Of a stretch of 64,000 nucleotides of DNA, positions 27,301 to 35,902 are shown in pieces (the stretch's first letter is position 1; each line of letters starts with the position of its first letter). Made by a program: the position numbers and the translations under genes. The stretch is taken from contig NZ_JAUXPI010000047.1 of NCBI RefSeq assembly GCF_030684035.1, positions 62,001-126,000 of the forward strand, in the 5' to 3' direction. This stretch comes from Phaeovulum sp. (GTDB lineage: Bacteria > Pseudomonadota > Alphaproteobacteria > Rhodobacterales > Rhodobacteraceae). The notes under the pieces are model-generated. The model worked only from the letters and a program-made list of their open reading frames with translations. It did not search any database and was not told where the DNA came from.

Positions 27301-30300
27301 ACCATGACGATCTGCCCGCGTTCGCTCAGTGCCGCTCCAAGCATGGAAAGGACGGCTTCCGAAGATTCCATCCGGTTGAGAATTCCTGCCGCGAGAACCA
27401 GATCGAACGGCCCGGCAACCTTCAAGACCTCTGGCTTCGCCTCAAGCAGCGTGACCCGATCCATCGGCAGCTGCGCTGCGGCACCGGGTTCATCGAGCGT
27501 CGGCACCGTGATTTCGAAAAAGCTTGCCCGATCGGTGGGCAAAGCCCGCAGCAACTGCGGCAGAATGCGCGCCGCGCCATCCGAAAGCTCGGCAATCCGC
27601 AGCGCCCGGTTCTTCGGCCATCTGGCGACCAGCGCCAGCACCGCTTCGGCCAGCGCCGCCACCTGCAGGCGCTCGGAGGCCGATCCTTCCGCCAGATTGG
27701 CCAGCGCCTCGCGCCCGAAATGCGCCAGCGTCGTCGGCAGGGCGGTGCCGCTGGCGATGAGATCGGGCAGGGTGGCGCGCGCATGCGCGAGCAGCGCCAG
27801 CTCGGCAACCATCCCGGGGTGTTCGTGGGCCAGCAGATCGAGCAGCGGGCCGGGGCTGCTTTCGGCGGCGCGCGCGGTCAGTTGCATGCCCTGCGGACCA
27901 GCGGCGACCAGATCAGCGCGTTTGCCCATGCCGACCAGCGCCGCGAGATAGGGCGATCTGGTCTCGGCCTTTGGCCGAATGACCCCGGTATCATCCGCCA
28001 GTCTTGCCAATACCTCGACCGCGATTGCCTGCGCCGCCGCTTCAATCAGGAAATGGGTTTCTTCTGTTGTCGCGAACAGCGGATGCAGACGCGCCACGCC
28101 AATGTCGTGCGGGGCAAGCGTGGCCGCATCGGCACAGGCAGCGCCGAGCGGCACCAGAACTTGGCTGAAGGCATGGTGGTCAAGGCTGATTTCGCGCACC
28201 AGACGCATCGCCTTAAAGCGCACGCCCTCGAAAACCGCGACCCCCGCGCCTGCCGCATCGTAAAGCTGAAACGAGGCCAGCACCGTGCGCTGCCCGATCC
28301 GCTCGATCCGAACCCGCGCCGAGGCAACCTTGGCCCAGGGCAGGAGCACACACAGCCGGGCAATGCGAATGGGCACATAGCCCATGCCACCCCGCGCCGC
28401 CTCGGTATCTTCCAGCGCGGCGATCACCCCGTGAAAGGCCGCATCCGCGCCGATCACGTCGATCAGCGTCGGGTTGGCGCTGCCGCCTATCGAACCACTT
28501 TCGCGCAGGAAAACCTCGACAACGCCCGGTTCGACCCGGCGCAACCTTTCGACCAGCGCGAAGGCCGGGCCATAATCAAGCCCGATCCGCCTTGCAGCCG
28601 CGTAAAGGCGCGCGCCGTCGCGGTCGCCCTGCCGCAGTTCCGGGTCAGGCGCGGGTTCGGGCATGTGCTCGATCGAGGCGCGGTAGAACCGTGTCGAAAG
28701 GTGGGTTCGCTGCGCCCCGCCGGTGCCCCGGTGCCGCCCGGAAACCCTTAGGCTGGTCTGATCGGGCGCGATCCGGGTGCGGATTTCGTAAAGTGCATCG
28801 CGCCCAAGCAGCAGCGGTGCCACGATATCGGCATCGCGCAGTTCCACAAGGTCGGTGGCAAGCGTGGCGCGGGCCGCCGCCAGCGCCATTTCCGCAAGCG
28901 CGGTGCCCGGTGCCACCACCTTGCCGCCAACCCGGTGGTCGCAGAACTGTGGCATGACATGCTGATCAATCTCGCCGAGCCAGAGGCCCGCCTCGACCCC
29001 CTCCTCGCGCCCGAGCAGCGGGTGGCTGTCATCGGGATTGCCGTATCGGTTCAGCAGGGTCGGTGTGCGGTCGATGCGCAGCTCGGTGCAGTTCCAGTGG
29101 TAGCGGGGCAGATCGCGACGATACTGGCGCGGCGCTGGCAGCATCCGCGCAAGGTCGATCCGAATTCCGTGGACAAGGGCGCGCGCGATGGTCCGCGCAA
29201 CCGGATTGACCTCGGCGGCATCGCGCATCTCGAAGCTGTTGATGACCACCGTGCCATCGGAACCGCCAAGGCTGTCAACCGTGTAATTGCCCAGAACCGG
29301 TGCCGGGCCAATTTCCAGAACCGCCTTGAACCCCATTGCCTTGAGCGTTTCGACCGCGGCGGAATAGGCGACCGGGCGGCGCACATTGGCACACCAGTAA
29401 TCGGCATCAAGTGCGGCACCTGCGCAGATCTGACCGGTTACCGAGGAAACGAAGGGAACCGTGCAGGACGCGGGAACGATGCCAGCGATTGCTGCGCGCA
29501 GCGCTCCCGTCACCTCGTCCACTGCGGCACCGTGAAATGGATAGTCGATCGCAAGCCGCACGGCGGCCCAACGTCTGGAGCGCCGTGCAAGCCGGATGAA
29601 ATCGTCGATCCGCCCCGCCGCGCCGACAATCGACACGCTCTTGGGGCTGTTTTCGGCAGCAATCTCGATGCCGCCGCCGAATTCTGCTATTGCTTCAGCG
29701 ACCTGCGCTGCGGGGGCTTGGACCGCGGCCATCGTGCCGCGCCCGCGCAGGTGTTGCAGATGAAGGCTGCGCTGATGGATGAGCAACAGTGCATCGTCAA
29801 GCGATAGCGCACCCGCAGCGCAAGCCGCCGCCACCTCGCCGCCAGAATGGCCCATCACGGCGGCAGGCCGCAGCCCGCGCGCGGCCAGCGCCGCAACCAG
29901 CGCCATCTGATCGGCGAAAAGCAGCGGTTGCGCCACGTCGCAATCGCGCAGCGCCTGGTCAAGGTCAGGGCGACGCAGGGTCTTGATGATCGACCAGCCT
30001 GCAATCTGCGCGAAGGCACGGTCGATGCGCCGCAGCGCGCGCGCATAGGCCGGGTCGGTAGCCAGCGCCGCAAGCCCCATGCCCGCATATTGCGAGCCGT
30101 TGCCGGAAAAGACGAATGCCGTCGGGGCGTCGGTCAGGTCTGACCTTGCGCCCAGCACCCGCGCATCCGAAGCGCCCGCCTCGGCACTGGTCAGCGCGGC
30201 CATGGCCGAGGCTGCGCCGTCGCACAGAACGGCGACGCGCTGCGGGTAGAGATCGCGAAACCGCACGGCCTCAGCGCAGATTTCTTCAAGCGATGCCGCA

Positions 30301-31724
30301 TCGGCGTCGGCAGAGCCGATCAGTCGCCGATAGTCCGCCAGCGTGGCGCGCAGCGATTCCGGCGCGAACGCCGAGGCGAGAAGAATTGCCCCCTCTTGGG
30401 TTCCTTTGCGCCGGGGCGCGGGCTTGGGTGCATCGGCGACGGATGCCAGAATTGCATGCGCATTGGCACCGCCGAAACCGAAGGAACTGACCCCGGCGTA
30501 ACGCACCCCGTCGGTCTGTGGCAGCGGCAGGTTTTCGCGGGCCACCGCCAGATTGAGCGCCTCGAAGGGAATCGCCGGGTTCAGCGCTTCGGCATGCAAC
30601 GAGGCGGGAAACACGCCATGTTCCAGCGCCAGAAGCGCCTTCAGCACTCCGGCAAGGCCCGAGGCGGGTTCCAGATGCCCGATATTCGATTTGATCGAGC
30701 CGATCGGCAGCGCTGCCTTGCGTCGCTGCCCAAGCACCCGGCCGAGCGCCTCGGCCTCGGCAGGGTCGCCCACCAGCGTGCCGGTGCCATGCGCCTCGAT
30801 GAAGGCCAGATCATCCGGGTCAACCTTGGCGCGGTCATAGACCCGGCGCAGTAAAGCGGCCTGGCCTTCGGCGGAAGGCAGCGCGACGTTGACCGTGCGC
30901 CCGTTCGCATTGGTTTCGACCGCGACCAGCGCCGCGTAGGGCCTGCGCAATCCCAGCGCCTTGCGGGTTGCGCGTTCAAGCACCAGCGCCACCGCGCCCT
31001 CGGCGCGCACATAGCCATCAGCCGTGGCCGAGAACGGCCGGCATCGCCCGCCCGGCGAAAGCATGCGCGCCGCCGAAAAGCCGACAAACGGTATCGGATC
31101 AAGCAGCGCATTCGCACCGGCGACAATCGCCATGTCGATCTCGCCTGCCAGCAGGGCCACTTCGGCCTGTTTCAGCGCGAAGAGCGAGGATGAACAGGCG
31201 GTATCAATGGTCAGTGACGGCCCGCGCAGATCGAGCGCATGCGAGATGCGGTTGGAAACCAGCGCCAGCGTGTTGCCGGTCATCAGATAGGCGTCGGTGA
31301 TGCCCGCGTCTTGCGAAAGCCGCGCGGCATGGGCAAGCGCCGAGCAGCCGACATAGACGCCCACATTCTTGCCTGCCAGCTGCCTTGGCGGAATTCCCGC
31401 GTCTTCCAGCGCCTCCCAGGCGACATGCAGCAGCAGGCGTTGCTGCGGGTCCATCTGCCCCGCCTCGCGGGGCGAAATGCCGAACACCGCGGGCTCGAAA
31501 TCCCAGATCCCGTCCACCACGCCTGCGGCAAAGGTATAGGTCTTGCCCTTGGTTCCCGGTACCGGGTGCAAAAAGTAGTCATGCAGCCAGCGATTGTGCG
31601 GAATCTCGGTTACGGTATCGCGATTCTTGAAGATCACATCGGCCAGGGCGGCCACATTCGCGGCCCCGGGAAGGCGGCAGGATCGGCCCGTGATGAAGAT
31701 CTGCTTTTGCAACCGCCCGCTCAT
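24321..31724 (-). CDS. highly reducing iterative-type type I polyketide synthase (KS-AT-DH-MT remnant-ER-KR-ACP)
   Basis: A 2467-residue single-module synthase that should build a fully reduced or partly oxidised alkyl chain. KS spans residues 8-430 (C177 in DTACSSS, H312, H350). AT spans 535-830 (S627 in GHSGG, H731 in YPFH, where Phe suggests malonyl-CoA). DH spans 900-1170 (H930 in HRVGGKVVAP, D1094/H1098 in DAAFH). A degenerate methyltransferase region without a glycine-rich SAM motif lies at 1355-1540. ER spans 1745-2055 (IHGGAGGVGLAAVQ), KR 2075-2260 (GGLGGLG, Y2225), and ACP 2355-2430 (S2391 in GIDSL). There is no loading module or thioesterase. ATG 31724 starts close to the KS; the longer upstream frame lacks family sequence. 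The stop is coupled to the oxoamine synthase. Confidence 0.95.
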   Translation of the reverse strand: MSGRLQKQIFITGRSCRLPGAANVAALADVIFKNRDTVTEIPHNRWLHDYFLHPVPGTKGKTYTFAAGVVDGIWDFEPAVFGISPREAGQMDPQQRLLLHVAWEALEDAGIPPRQLAGKNVGVYVGCSALAHAARLSQDAGITDAYLMTGNTLALVSNRISHALDLRGPSLTIDTACSSSLFALKQAEVALLAGEIDMAIVAGANALLDPIPFVGFSAARMLSPGGRCRPFSATADGYVRAEGAVALVLERATRKALGLRRPYAALVAVETNANGRTVNVALPSAEGQAALLRRVYDRAKVDPDDLAFIEAHGTGTLVGDPAEAEALGRVLGQRRKAALPIGSIKSNIGHLEPASGLAGVLKALLALEHGVFPASLHAEALNPAIPFEALNLAVARENLPLPQTDGVRYAGVSSFGFGGANAHAILASVADAPKPAPRRKGTQEGAILLASAFAPESLRATLADYRRLIGSADADAASLEEICAEAVRFRDLYPQRVAVLCDGAASAMAALTSAEAGASDARVLGARSDLTDAPTAFVFSGNGSQYAGMGLAALATDPAYARALRRIDRAFAQIAGWSIIKTLRRPDLDQALRDCDVAQPLLFADQMALVAALAARGLRPAAVMGHSGGEVAAACAAGALSLDDALLLIHQRSLHLQHLRGRGTMAAVQAPAAQVAEAIAEFGGGIEIAAENSPKSVSIVGAAGRIDDFIRLARRSRRWAAVRLAIDYPFHGAAVDEVTGALRAAIAGIVPASCTVPFVSSVTGQICAGAALDADYWCANVRRPVAYSAAVETLKAMGFKAVLEIGPAPVLGNYTVDSLGGSDGTVVINSFEMRDAAEVNPVARTIARALVHGIRIDLARMLPAPRQYRRDLPRYHWNCTELRIDRTPTLLNRYGNPDDSHPLLGREEGVEAGLWLGEIDQHVMPQFCDHRVGGKVVAPGTALAEMALAAARATLATDLVELRDADIVAPLLLGRDALYEIRTRIAPDQTSLRVSGRHRGTGGAQRTHLSTRFYRASIEHMPEPAPDPELRQGDRDGARLYAAARRIGLDYGPAFALVERLRRVEPGVVEVFLRESGSIGGSANPTLIDVIGADAAFHGVIAALEDTEAARGGMGYVPIRIARLCVLLPWAKVASARVRIERIGQRTVLASFQLYDAAGAGVAVFEGVRFKAMRLVREISLDHHAFSQVLVPLGAACADAATLAPHDIGVARLHPLFATTEETHFLIEAAAQAIAVEVLARLADDTGVIRPKAETRSPYLAALVGMGKRADLVAAGPQGMQLTARAAESSPGPLLDLLAHEHPGMVAELALLAHARATLPDLIASGTALPTTLAHFGREALANLAEGSASERLQVAALAEAVLALVARWPKNRALRIAELSDGAARILPQLLRALPTDRASFFEITVPTLDEPGAAAQLPMDRVTLLEAKPEVLKVAGPFDLVLAAGILNRMESSEAVLSMLGAALSERGQIVMVEPAPSDFADLVFGLGPDWFVASAKPSDPVSRRYGPDDLRSLARRAGLTEVETTPLAEGCAAASVLLARSALRLAALPAPEPEHADLIARLLDEGAHTETGEAPPPGMQFARAEGSVPRLYAYFRRGAGADDPQRLTAARLLALKELMPTLAAEGGRLVALVPGGTGQGGGAVDPCQTALWALLRTVANEYPAVSVVCYDIAPDLGPEAAARRIAEREAATDGETELVLSVEGHAALRVIHGPGVQRGEIAATAMRQVLEVPASGKLDDLRWVAQPRRTPGAGEVEIEVAASGLNYRDVMWAMGLLPEEALENGFAGPTLGIECAGTVLRAGPGVTTLRPGDRVLGFGPQSFASHLVVPEAMATQLPDGLDLEAAATVPVTFFTAWYALITLAALKPGEWVLIHGGAGGVGLAAVQIARHFGARVIATAGSPVKRSFLQAAGAEHVLDSRSLGFAEAVMQLTGNRGVDVVLNGLAGAAMERSLNCLAPFGRFLELGKQDFYANTAVGLRPLKKNIAYHGIDVDELMALRPAQARAIYADMLAEFGKGSFRALPFRAFEGAEVVSAFRLMQKSGHIGKILVRPPQKLALDAALADTGAAPFDRNATQLVVGGLGGLGFEIADWLVAGGARVLALLGRRAEPSPEVAARIGHWRADGVEIEVIGCDVADAAALDQALTRLRARRPIAGVIHSAMVLEDMPLSALTPEVLARTLPAKIAGAANLDRLTRGDNLGHFVLFSSIATLIGNHGQASYVAANGFLEGLAQSRRAEGLPGLAVGWGPVSDVGYLSRNTEKALLVKRMSGNIDFTSLQLTRVLERLLALGSAAAPVVHVSPMSWNTPAATLRTLAAPAFRLLKLLGQRSEAETGEEDLRATLLGLPAARAEEKLTNYLVEKIAHILQIAEKSVSLHKPMNELGIDSLMGVELALTLQDGLGDDIPVTSVSEAVSISEVALRIISHLHGTPEDAGLHSDDARLALQHLSLAHEDMLQTERAAE

Positions 31725-32093
31725 TTTGCCGTTATGCCACGTAAATTTCACGATATCTGGCAAATCCGGCGATGCCAATGGCTTTGAGGCGATTGGCGCT
31801 TGCGCAGCAGCAGCAGCGCGATTGCGGCGAAATTCCGCCAGCGGGGCGGTGCCGCACGCCGTGGTGCAAGCCGGGGCCGCCCGGCGGCAGGTTTTCGCGG
31901 CAAAAGCCAATCACCCGCAGAGGTTGTGTTGTTTTGCGAATTGCTCTAGCATTTTCCGATGCCGCGCCGGACGGTAGAGCGCCGCTGTTCCGCCTCGGCC
32001 GGGTGAAGTCGGCCGTGCCCGGAGAGATGAGTCGCGTAGAATGGCACGCCCGGCCCGACAGCAAAATTACCGCAAGGAAACTTTCCTGGTGAC
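31725..32093. promoter_or_regulatory. 369-base divergent control region between the PKS and the ABC exporter genes
   Basis: No gene is supported here. Toward the exporter, TTGTGT (31924-31929) and TAGCAT (31947-31952) are spaced by 17 bases and form a plausible sigma-70-type promoter. The block CTAGCATTTTCCGATGC (31946-31962) is shared with the region before the sugar transferase (16883-16901). Toward the PKS, the sequence next to the start is AT-richer (CGTGAAATTTACGTGGCATAACGGCAAA when read in two pieces on the minus strand), but no clear -35/-10 pair stands out. A weak ribosome site AAGGA is at 32074-32078. Confidence 0.5.
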
Positions 32094-32936
32094 GTGCGCA
32101 TGGTGAAGCCAACGGGGGATGGCCTGGGAATCGAATCGCGGCTGGCAGGGCTGGGCGAGGCGCAGAGGTTGGTGGCAGGCCTCAAGGCGGTGCTGCGCAC
32201 CCAGTATGCGCTGATCCTGCGCGAGGCGCGGGTGCGGCACGGCCGTTCGCGCATCGGCTATGCCTGGGCGATTTTCGAGCCGTTCGCGGTGATATCGGTG
32301 ATGACGCTGTTTTTTGCCGGTCTTGGCCGCGGCGGGCCGCTTTCCTCCGAATTTCCGATCTTCTTTGCGACCGGGGTGCTGCCGTTCCAGTATTTTCGCC
32401 ACTCATCGTCGTTCATCGGCATGGCGCTAGAGGCCAACATGCCGCTGTTCAACTATCCTACGGTTCGCGAATTCGATGCGGCGCTGGCACGGCTGATGCT
32501 GGAAACCATCACCTCGCTGGTCATCGTGGTGCTGGTTTTCTGTTTCATGATGGCGGTGTTCTCGGCCAGAGTGCCCGTGGATGTCGGCAAGATGCTGATC
32601 GCCTATGGCGGGCTCGGGCTTCTGGCGCTGGGCGTCGGGCTGAACATTGCGGTGCTGCAACGCCGTTTTTCCATGACCCATTACATCTACAACATGGTGA
32701 TGACCCCGGCGTTCTTCATTTCGGGCCTGTTCTTTTCCATCGAGAGCGTGGCACCCGAGTACCGCTTGCTGCTGGTCTGGAACCCGATCATTCACGGCAT
32801 CGAGGCCTTTCGCGCTGGCTACTACCCGATCTATTCGGACCAGCATGTCAGCCTGAGCTATCTTTACTTCGTCGGCCTCGTCTTGCTGTTCGTCGGCATG
32901 TTGCAGCTCATGGTCAGCCGGAGGGATCGGAATTGA
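32094..32936 (+). CDS. kpsM: capsule ABC transporter permease KpsM
   Basis: A 280-residue ABC-2 type permease with six predicted membrane spans. It would form the inner-membrane channel for polysaccharide export with KpsT. Family features include RYGRSRIGYAW-like sequence (here ARVRHGRSRIGYAWAIFEP), ATGVLPFQYFRH, LFNYPTVREFDAALARL, the periplasmic FFISGLFFSIESVAPEYR and LLVWNPIIHGIEAFRAGYYP near the C-terminus. The start is GTG 32094 or ATG 32100; neither is well spaced from AAGGA at 32074. Its stop overlaps the KpsT start (TTGA). Confidence 0.92.
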   Translation: MRMVKPTGDGLGIESRLAGLGEAQRLVAGLKAVLRTQYALILREARVRHGRSRIGYAWAIFEPFAVISVMTLFFAGLGRGGPLSSEFPIFFATGVLPFQYFRHSSSFIGMALEANMPLFNYPTVREFDAALARLMLETITSLVIVVLVFCFMMAVFSARVPVDVGKMLIAYGGLGLLALGVGLNIAVLQRRFSMTHYIYNMVMTPAFFISGLFFSIESVAPEYRLLLVWNPIIHGIEAFRAGYYPIYSDQHVSLSYLYFVGLVLLFVGMLQLMVSRRDRN

Positions 32937-33586
32937 TCCACTTCGAGGGCGTCTCCAAGAATTACCGGCTTCGCGGCGGTGCGCGCCGCCAGGTTCTCAG
33001 CAACCTGACGCTGACGTTGCCGCACCGCAATATCGGTGTGCTCGGCCGCAATGGCGCGGGAAAATCGACCCTGCTCCAGCTTATCGCCGGTATTCTTGAC
33101 CCAGACTGGGGCAGGGTGCGGCGCGACGTGCGCGTTTCCTGGCCGATTGGCTTTCGCGGCAGCTTTCACGGCCAGTTGACCGGGCTTGAGAATATCCGCT
33201 TTGTGGCGCGGGTCTATGGCGTCGAGGAGAAGGCGGTTATCGACAGTGTCGCGGCCTTCGCCGAGATCGGCCCCTTCATGAACGAACCGGTGCACACCTA
33301 TTCTTCCGGCATGGGCGCGAGGCTTGCCTTTGGCCTCAGCATGGCGCTGAAATTTGATACCTACCTGGTGGATGAGTTGCTCAGCGTCGGTGACGCGCGA
33401 TTCCAGAAAAAGTCGAAAGCCGCCTTCAACGATCTGCTGTCGCGCTCGCGGATGATCATGGTCTCGCATTCGGTCGCGGCGTTGCGCGAATATTGTGACT
33501 GCGGATTGCTGGTCAGCAACGGCACGGCAGTGCTTTTTGACCGGCTTGACGATGCGATTGAAGCCTATAACGCGCAAAACGCCTGA
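32933..33586 (+). CDS. kpsT: capsule ABC transporter ATP-binding protein KpsT
   Basis: A 217-residue ATPase that powers polysaccharide export through KpsM. Walker A is GRNGAGKST near residue 38, the signature YSSGMGARLAFG near 122, Walker B YLVDELLSVGDARF near 142 and the H-loop VSHSVAA near 180. The short Q-loop region and small size are typical of KpsT rather than of Wzt, which has a C-terminal carbohydrate-binding domain. Translation starts at TTG 32933, overlapping the kpsM stop. GGAGGG 7 bases upstream makes this unusual start convincing. Confidence 0.94.
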   Translation: MIHFEGVSKNYRLRGGARRQVLSNLTLTLPHRNIGVLGRNGAGKSTLLQLIAGILDPDWGRVRRDVRVSWPIGFRGSFHGQLTGLENIRFVARVYGVEEKAVIDSVAAFAEIGPFMNEPVHTYSSGMGARLAFGLSMALKFDTYLVDELLSVGDARFQKKSKAAFNDLLSRSRMIMVSHSVAALREYCDCGLLVSNGTAVLFDRLDDAIEAYNAQNA

Positions 33587-33616
33587 GGTGGCGCAAAGAC
33601 CAGCAATGCGGAGCAT

Positions 33617-34930
33617 GTGCACGTGACCAACGCCAGCGAAAACGCCCCGAAAGCCCAAGCCGCAGCTGTCGCCGCCGTGGCCAGGCCGATGAAGATGCAG
33701 CAACCGGCACCGCGCCCGGTGCCGCTGCAACCCGCAAACGGTGCGCCGCCACCCCCGGCGCAAAGCTTCCTTGCGGGCCCGATCGAGGTGCCCAGCGTCG
33801 GCTCGCGCCGCCTTTTCAGTGGCCTTGCCATCGCCACCTTCGTGCTTTTCGTGCTGCTGCCGGTGGCCATCGCCGGGTACTATTTCGCCTATGTCGCCGC
33901 CGACCGCTATGCAGTCGAAGTGAAATTCGCGATCCGCTCGCCCGGCGGCCTGCCGACGCCAGACCTGCTCGGCATGGTTACCGGAGCCACCACCGCAGGA
34001 AGCACGCAGGCGGATTCCTACATGGTTGTCGATTTCATCAAGAGCCGCCAGTTTCTTGACGCGTTATCGAAGCGGCTGGACCTGAAAGCCACCTACGCCA
34101 CCGACAGGGCCGATTTCCTGATGCGGATGCCAGCAGATGCGACGCGGGAACAGCAGGTCAAATACCTGCGGCGGATGCTTTCGGCCTATTACGACAGCAC
34201 CTCGCAGATCATTACCGTCGAGGCGCAGGCGTTCAGCCCCGAGGATGCCCAGGCGATGACCGAGGCGGTCATTGCCGCGACCAGTGAGTTGATCAACATG
34301 GTTTCCGAACGGGCGCGGCAAGATACGGTGCGGCTGGCCGAAGCCGAACTTGCCCGCGCCGAAGCCGCGCTCAAGGCGCAGCGCGCGGCAATTGCACTGT
34401 TTCGCGAGACCGAACAGCAGATTGACCCCACCAGCACCGTGGCGGCGCAGGAAAACGTGCTGGCGCAGCTACAGGGGCAGCTTTCCCGCACCCTGACCGA
34501 AATGAGCAGCCTGCGCGAATTTCTTGCTGAAGATGCGCCCAGCGTGCGGGTGTTGCGCAGCCAGATCGATTCGATCGAGCGGCAGATCATCGCCGAGAGG
34601 GCACAGCTTGGAGCGGGTGGCGCGACCGCGAACGGCACGGCCAGCCCCGGCCTCTCGCTCAATTCCGCCGTGGCACAGTACGAGGAATTGATCGTCGATC
34701 TCGAATTCCGCCAGCGAACCTACCTTTCCGCGCTTGCGTCGCTGGAATTGGCGCGGGTCGAGGCAGACCGGCAGCAGCGCTATGTGGCGGCCTTTGTGTT
34801 GCCCTCGTTCCCGGAGGAGGCGATTTATCCGCAGGTCAAGTCATCGCTGGCGCTGATTGCAGTGGTGGCATTCCTGATCTGGGGGGTGACCACGATGTTC
34901 ATCCAGATCGTGCGCGAGCACCTCAGCTGA
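33617..34930 (+). CDS. kpsE: capsule export inner-membrane/periplasmic adaptor KpsE
   Basis: A 437-residue protein of the KpsE/CtrB/BexC polysaccharide co-polymerase-like family bridging KpsMT to the outer-membrane channel. An N-terminal proline/alanine-rich cytoplasmic tail of about 55 residues precedes TM1 (GLAIATFVLFVLLPVAIAGY). A long periplasmic region with coiled-coil character (roughly residues 215-320, ERARQDTVRLAEAELARAEAAL) follows, and TM2 is at the C-terminus (SSLALIAVVAFLIWGVTTMF). The start is GTG 33617 or GTG 33623; no ATG is in frame. It is the third gene of the exporter operon, 30 bases after kpsT. Confidence 0.9.
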   Translation: MHVTNASENAPKAQAAAVAAVARPMKMQQPAPRPVPLQPANGAPPPPAQSFLAGPIEVPSVGSRRLFSGLAIATFVLFVLLPVAIAGYYFAYVAADRYAVEVKFAIRSPGGLPTPDLLGMVTGATTAGSTQADSYMVVDFIKSRQFLDALSKRLDLKATYATDRADFLMRMPADATREQQVKYLRRMLSAYYDSTSQIITVEAQAFSPEDAQAMTEAVIAATSELINMVSERARQDTVRLAEAELARAEAALKAQRAAIALFRETEQQIDPTSTVAAQENVLAQLQGQLSRTLTEMSSLREFLAEDAPSVRVLRSQIDSIERQIIAERAQLGAGGATANGTASPGLSLNSAVAQYEELIVDLEFRQRTYLSALASLELARVEADRQQRYVAAFVLPSFPEEAIYPQVKSSLALIAVVAFLIWGVTTMFIQIVREHLS

Positions 34931-34939
34931 AAGGCCGGC

Positions 34940-35746
34940 CTATTCGCCAAGTCTGCGGATCAGCCGCTGCTGGTGCCACCGCAGCAGTGGCGCGATCCAG
35001 GGTGCGAAGAGATAGAGCAGCTTGACCGACAGCCCCGGCAAGACCAGAAACCGCCCCGCCTCCATGCCCCGCACCAAGGCCGCCGCAACAGCCTCGGCCG
35101 ACATCGCGGGTGCGGCGGCGGAAATGTGGCTGGTAACGGCCGGGCGCAGCGGCACTTCAGCTTCGAGCATCGGCGTATCGGTGTCGGGGGGAAGGCAGAG
35201 CGTCACGCCGATGCCGCGCGGCTGCAATTCCACCCGTAACACCTCGGCCAGCCCGCGCAGCGCGAACTTGGACGGCGCGTAGCCGCCATAGCCATAGACC
35301 CCATGCAACCCTGCGGCAGAGCCGACCAGCGCGAGCTTTGCCCCAGCCTGCATCCGTGGCACGAGCGCACGGACCATGTTGAGACTGCCGAAGTAATTGA
35401 CCTCCATCACCCCGCGCTGCTCTGCAAGATCGACTGTATCAAGGCGTCCCGTCAAGGTGATGCCCGCCGAAAGCACAACCCGATGCGGCGACCCAAGCGC
35501 CGCGGCGGCGGCGGCTACGGCAGCCTCCACCGCTGCGGTATCGGTCACGTCAAGCACGAATGTGCGGATATCTGCCTGCGGCAGATCGGTGCGCAGCAGC
35601 GCCGCGGCTTGTTCTAGCCGGGCCGGATTGCGCGCGAACAGCGCCAGCTTGGGGGCGGCAGCGGCCCGCGCCAGCCGCCGCGCGGTCGCCAGACCGATGC
35701 CGCTCGATCCGCCGGTCACGAAAATGGCACCCTCGGCGTCGCGCAT
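34940..35746 (-). CDS. SDR resembling 3-ketodihydrosphingosine reductase
   Basis: A 268-residue short-chain dehydrogenase. The NAD(P) motif TGGSSGIG is at 11-18, the catalytic triad is S143, Y156, K160 (YAPSK), and the post-active-site signature PPDTDTP is at 186-192. PPDTDTP, followed by an acidic residue and a PxxxxxIS pattern and then a hydrophobic C-terminal stretch (LSVKLLYLFAPWIAPLL), is the hallmark of KDSR/Tsc10 enzymes that reduce the ketone of 3-ketosphinganine. ATG 35746 has AGGAAA 6 bases upstream. It is encoded antisense between kpsE and the export lipoprotein. With the PKS and alpha-oxoamine synthase it completes a sphingoid-like pathway; other ketone substrates are possible. 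Confidence 0.85.
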   Translation of the reverse strand: MRDAEGAIFVTGGSSGIGLATARRLARAAAAPKLALFARNPARLEQAAALLRTDLPQADIRTFVLDVTDTAAVEAAVAAAAAALGSPHRVVLSAGITLTGRLDTVDLAEQRGVMEVNYFGSLNMVRALVPRMQAGAKLALVGSAAGLHGVYGYGGYAPSKFALRGLAEVLRVELQPRGIGVTLCLPPDTDTPMLEAEVPLRPAVTSHISAAAPAMSAEAVAAALVRGMEAGRFLVLPGLSVKLLYLFAPWIAPLLRWHQQRLIRRLGE

Positions 35747-35902
35747 CGGTTTCCTGTCCCGCCCACTCCAATGCCCGCAGGATGGCGCTTCGCGCGCAGG
35801 GCCACAACCAAAACCTTGTATCTTTGCGCAGGCTGGACACAGCGGGTCGTATCCCATAGATTCCGAAGCATCGATCCGTGCTTTCCCCCGCCCCCTTTCC
35901 CG

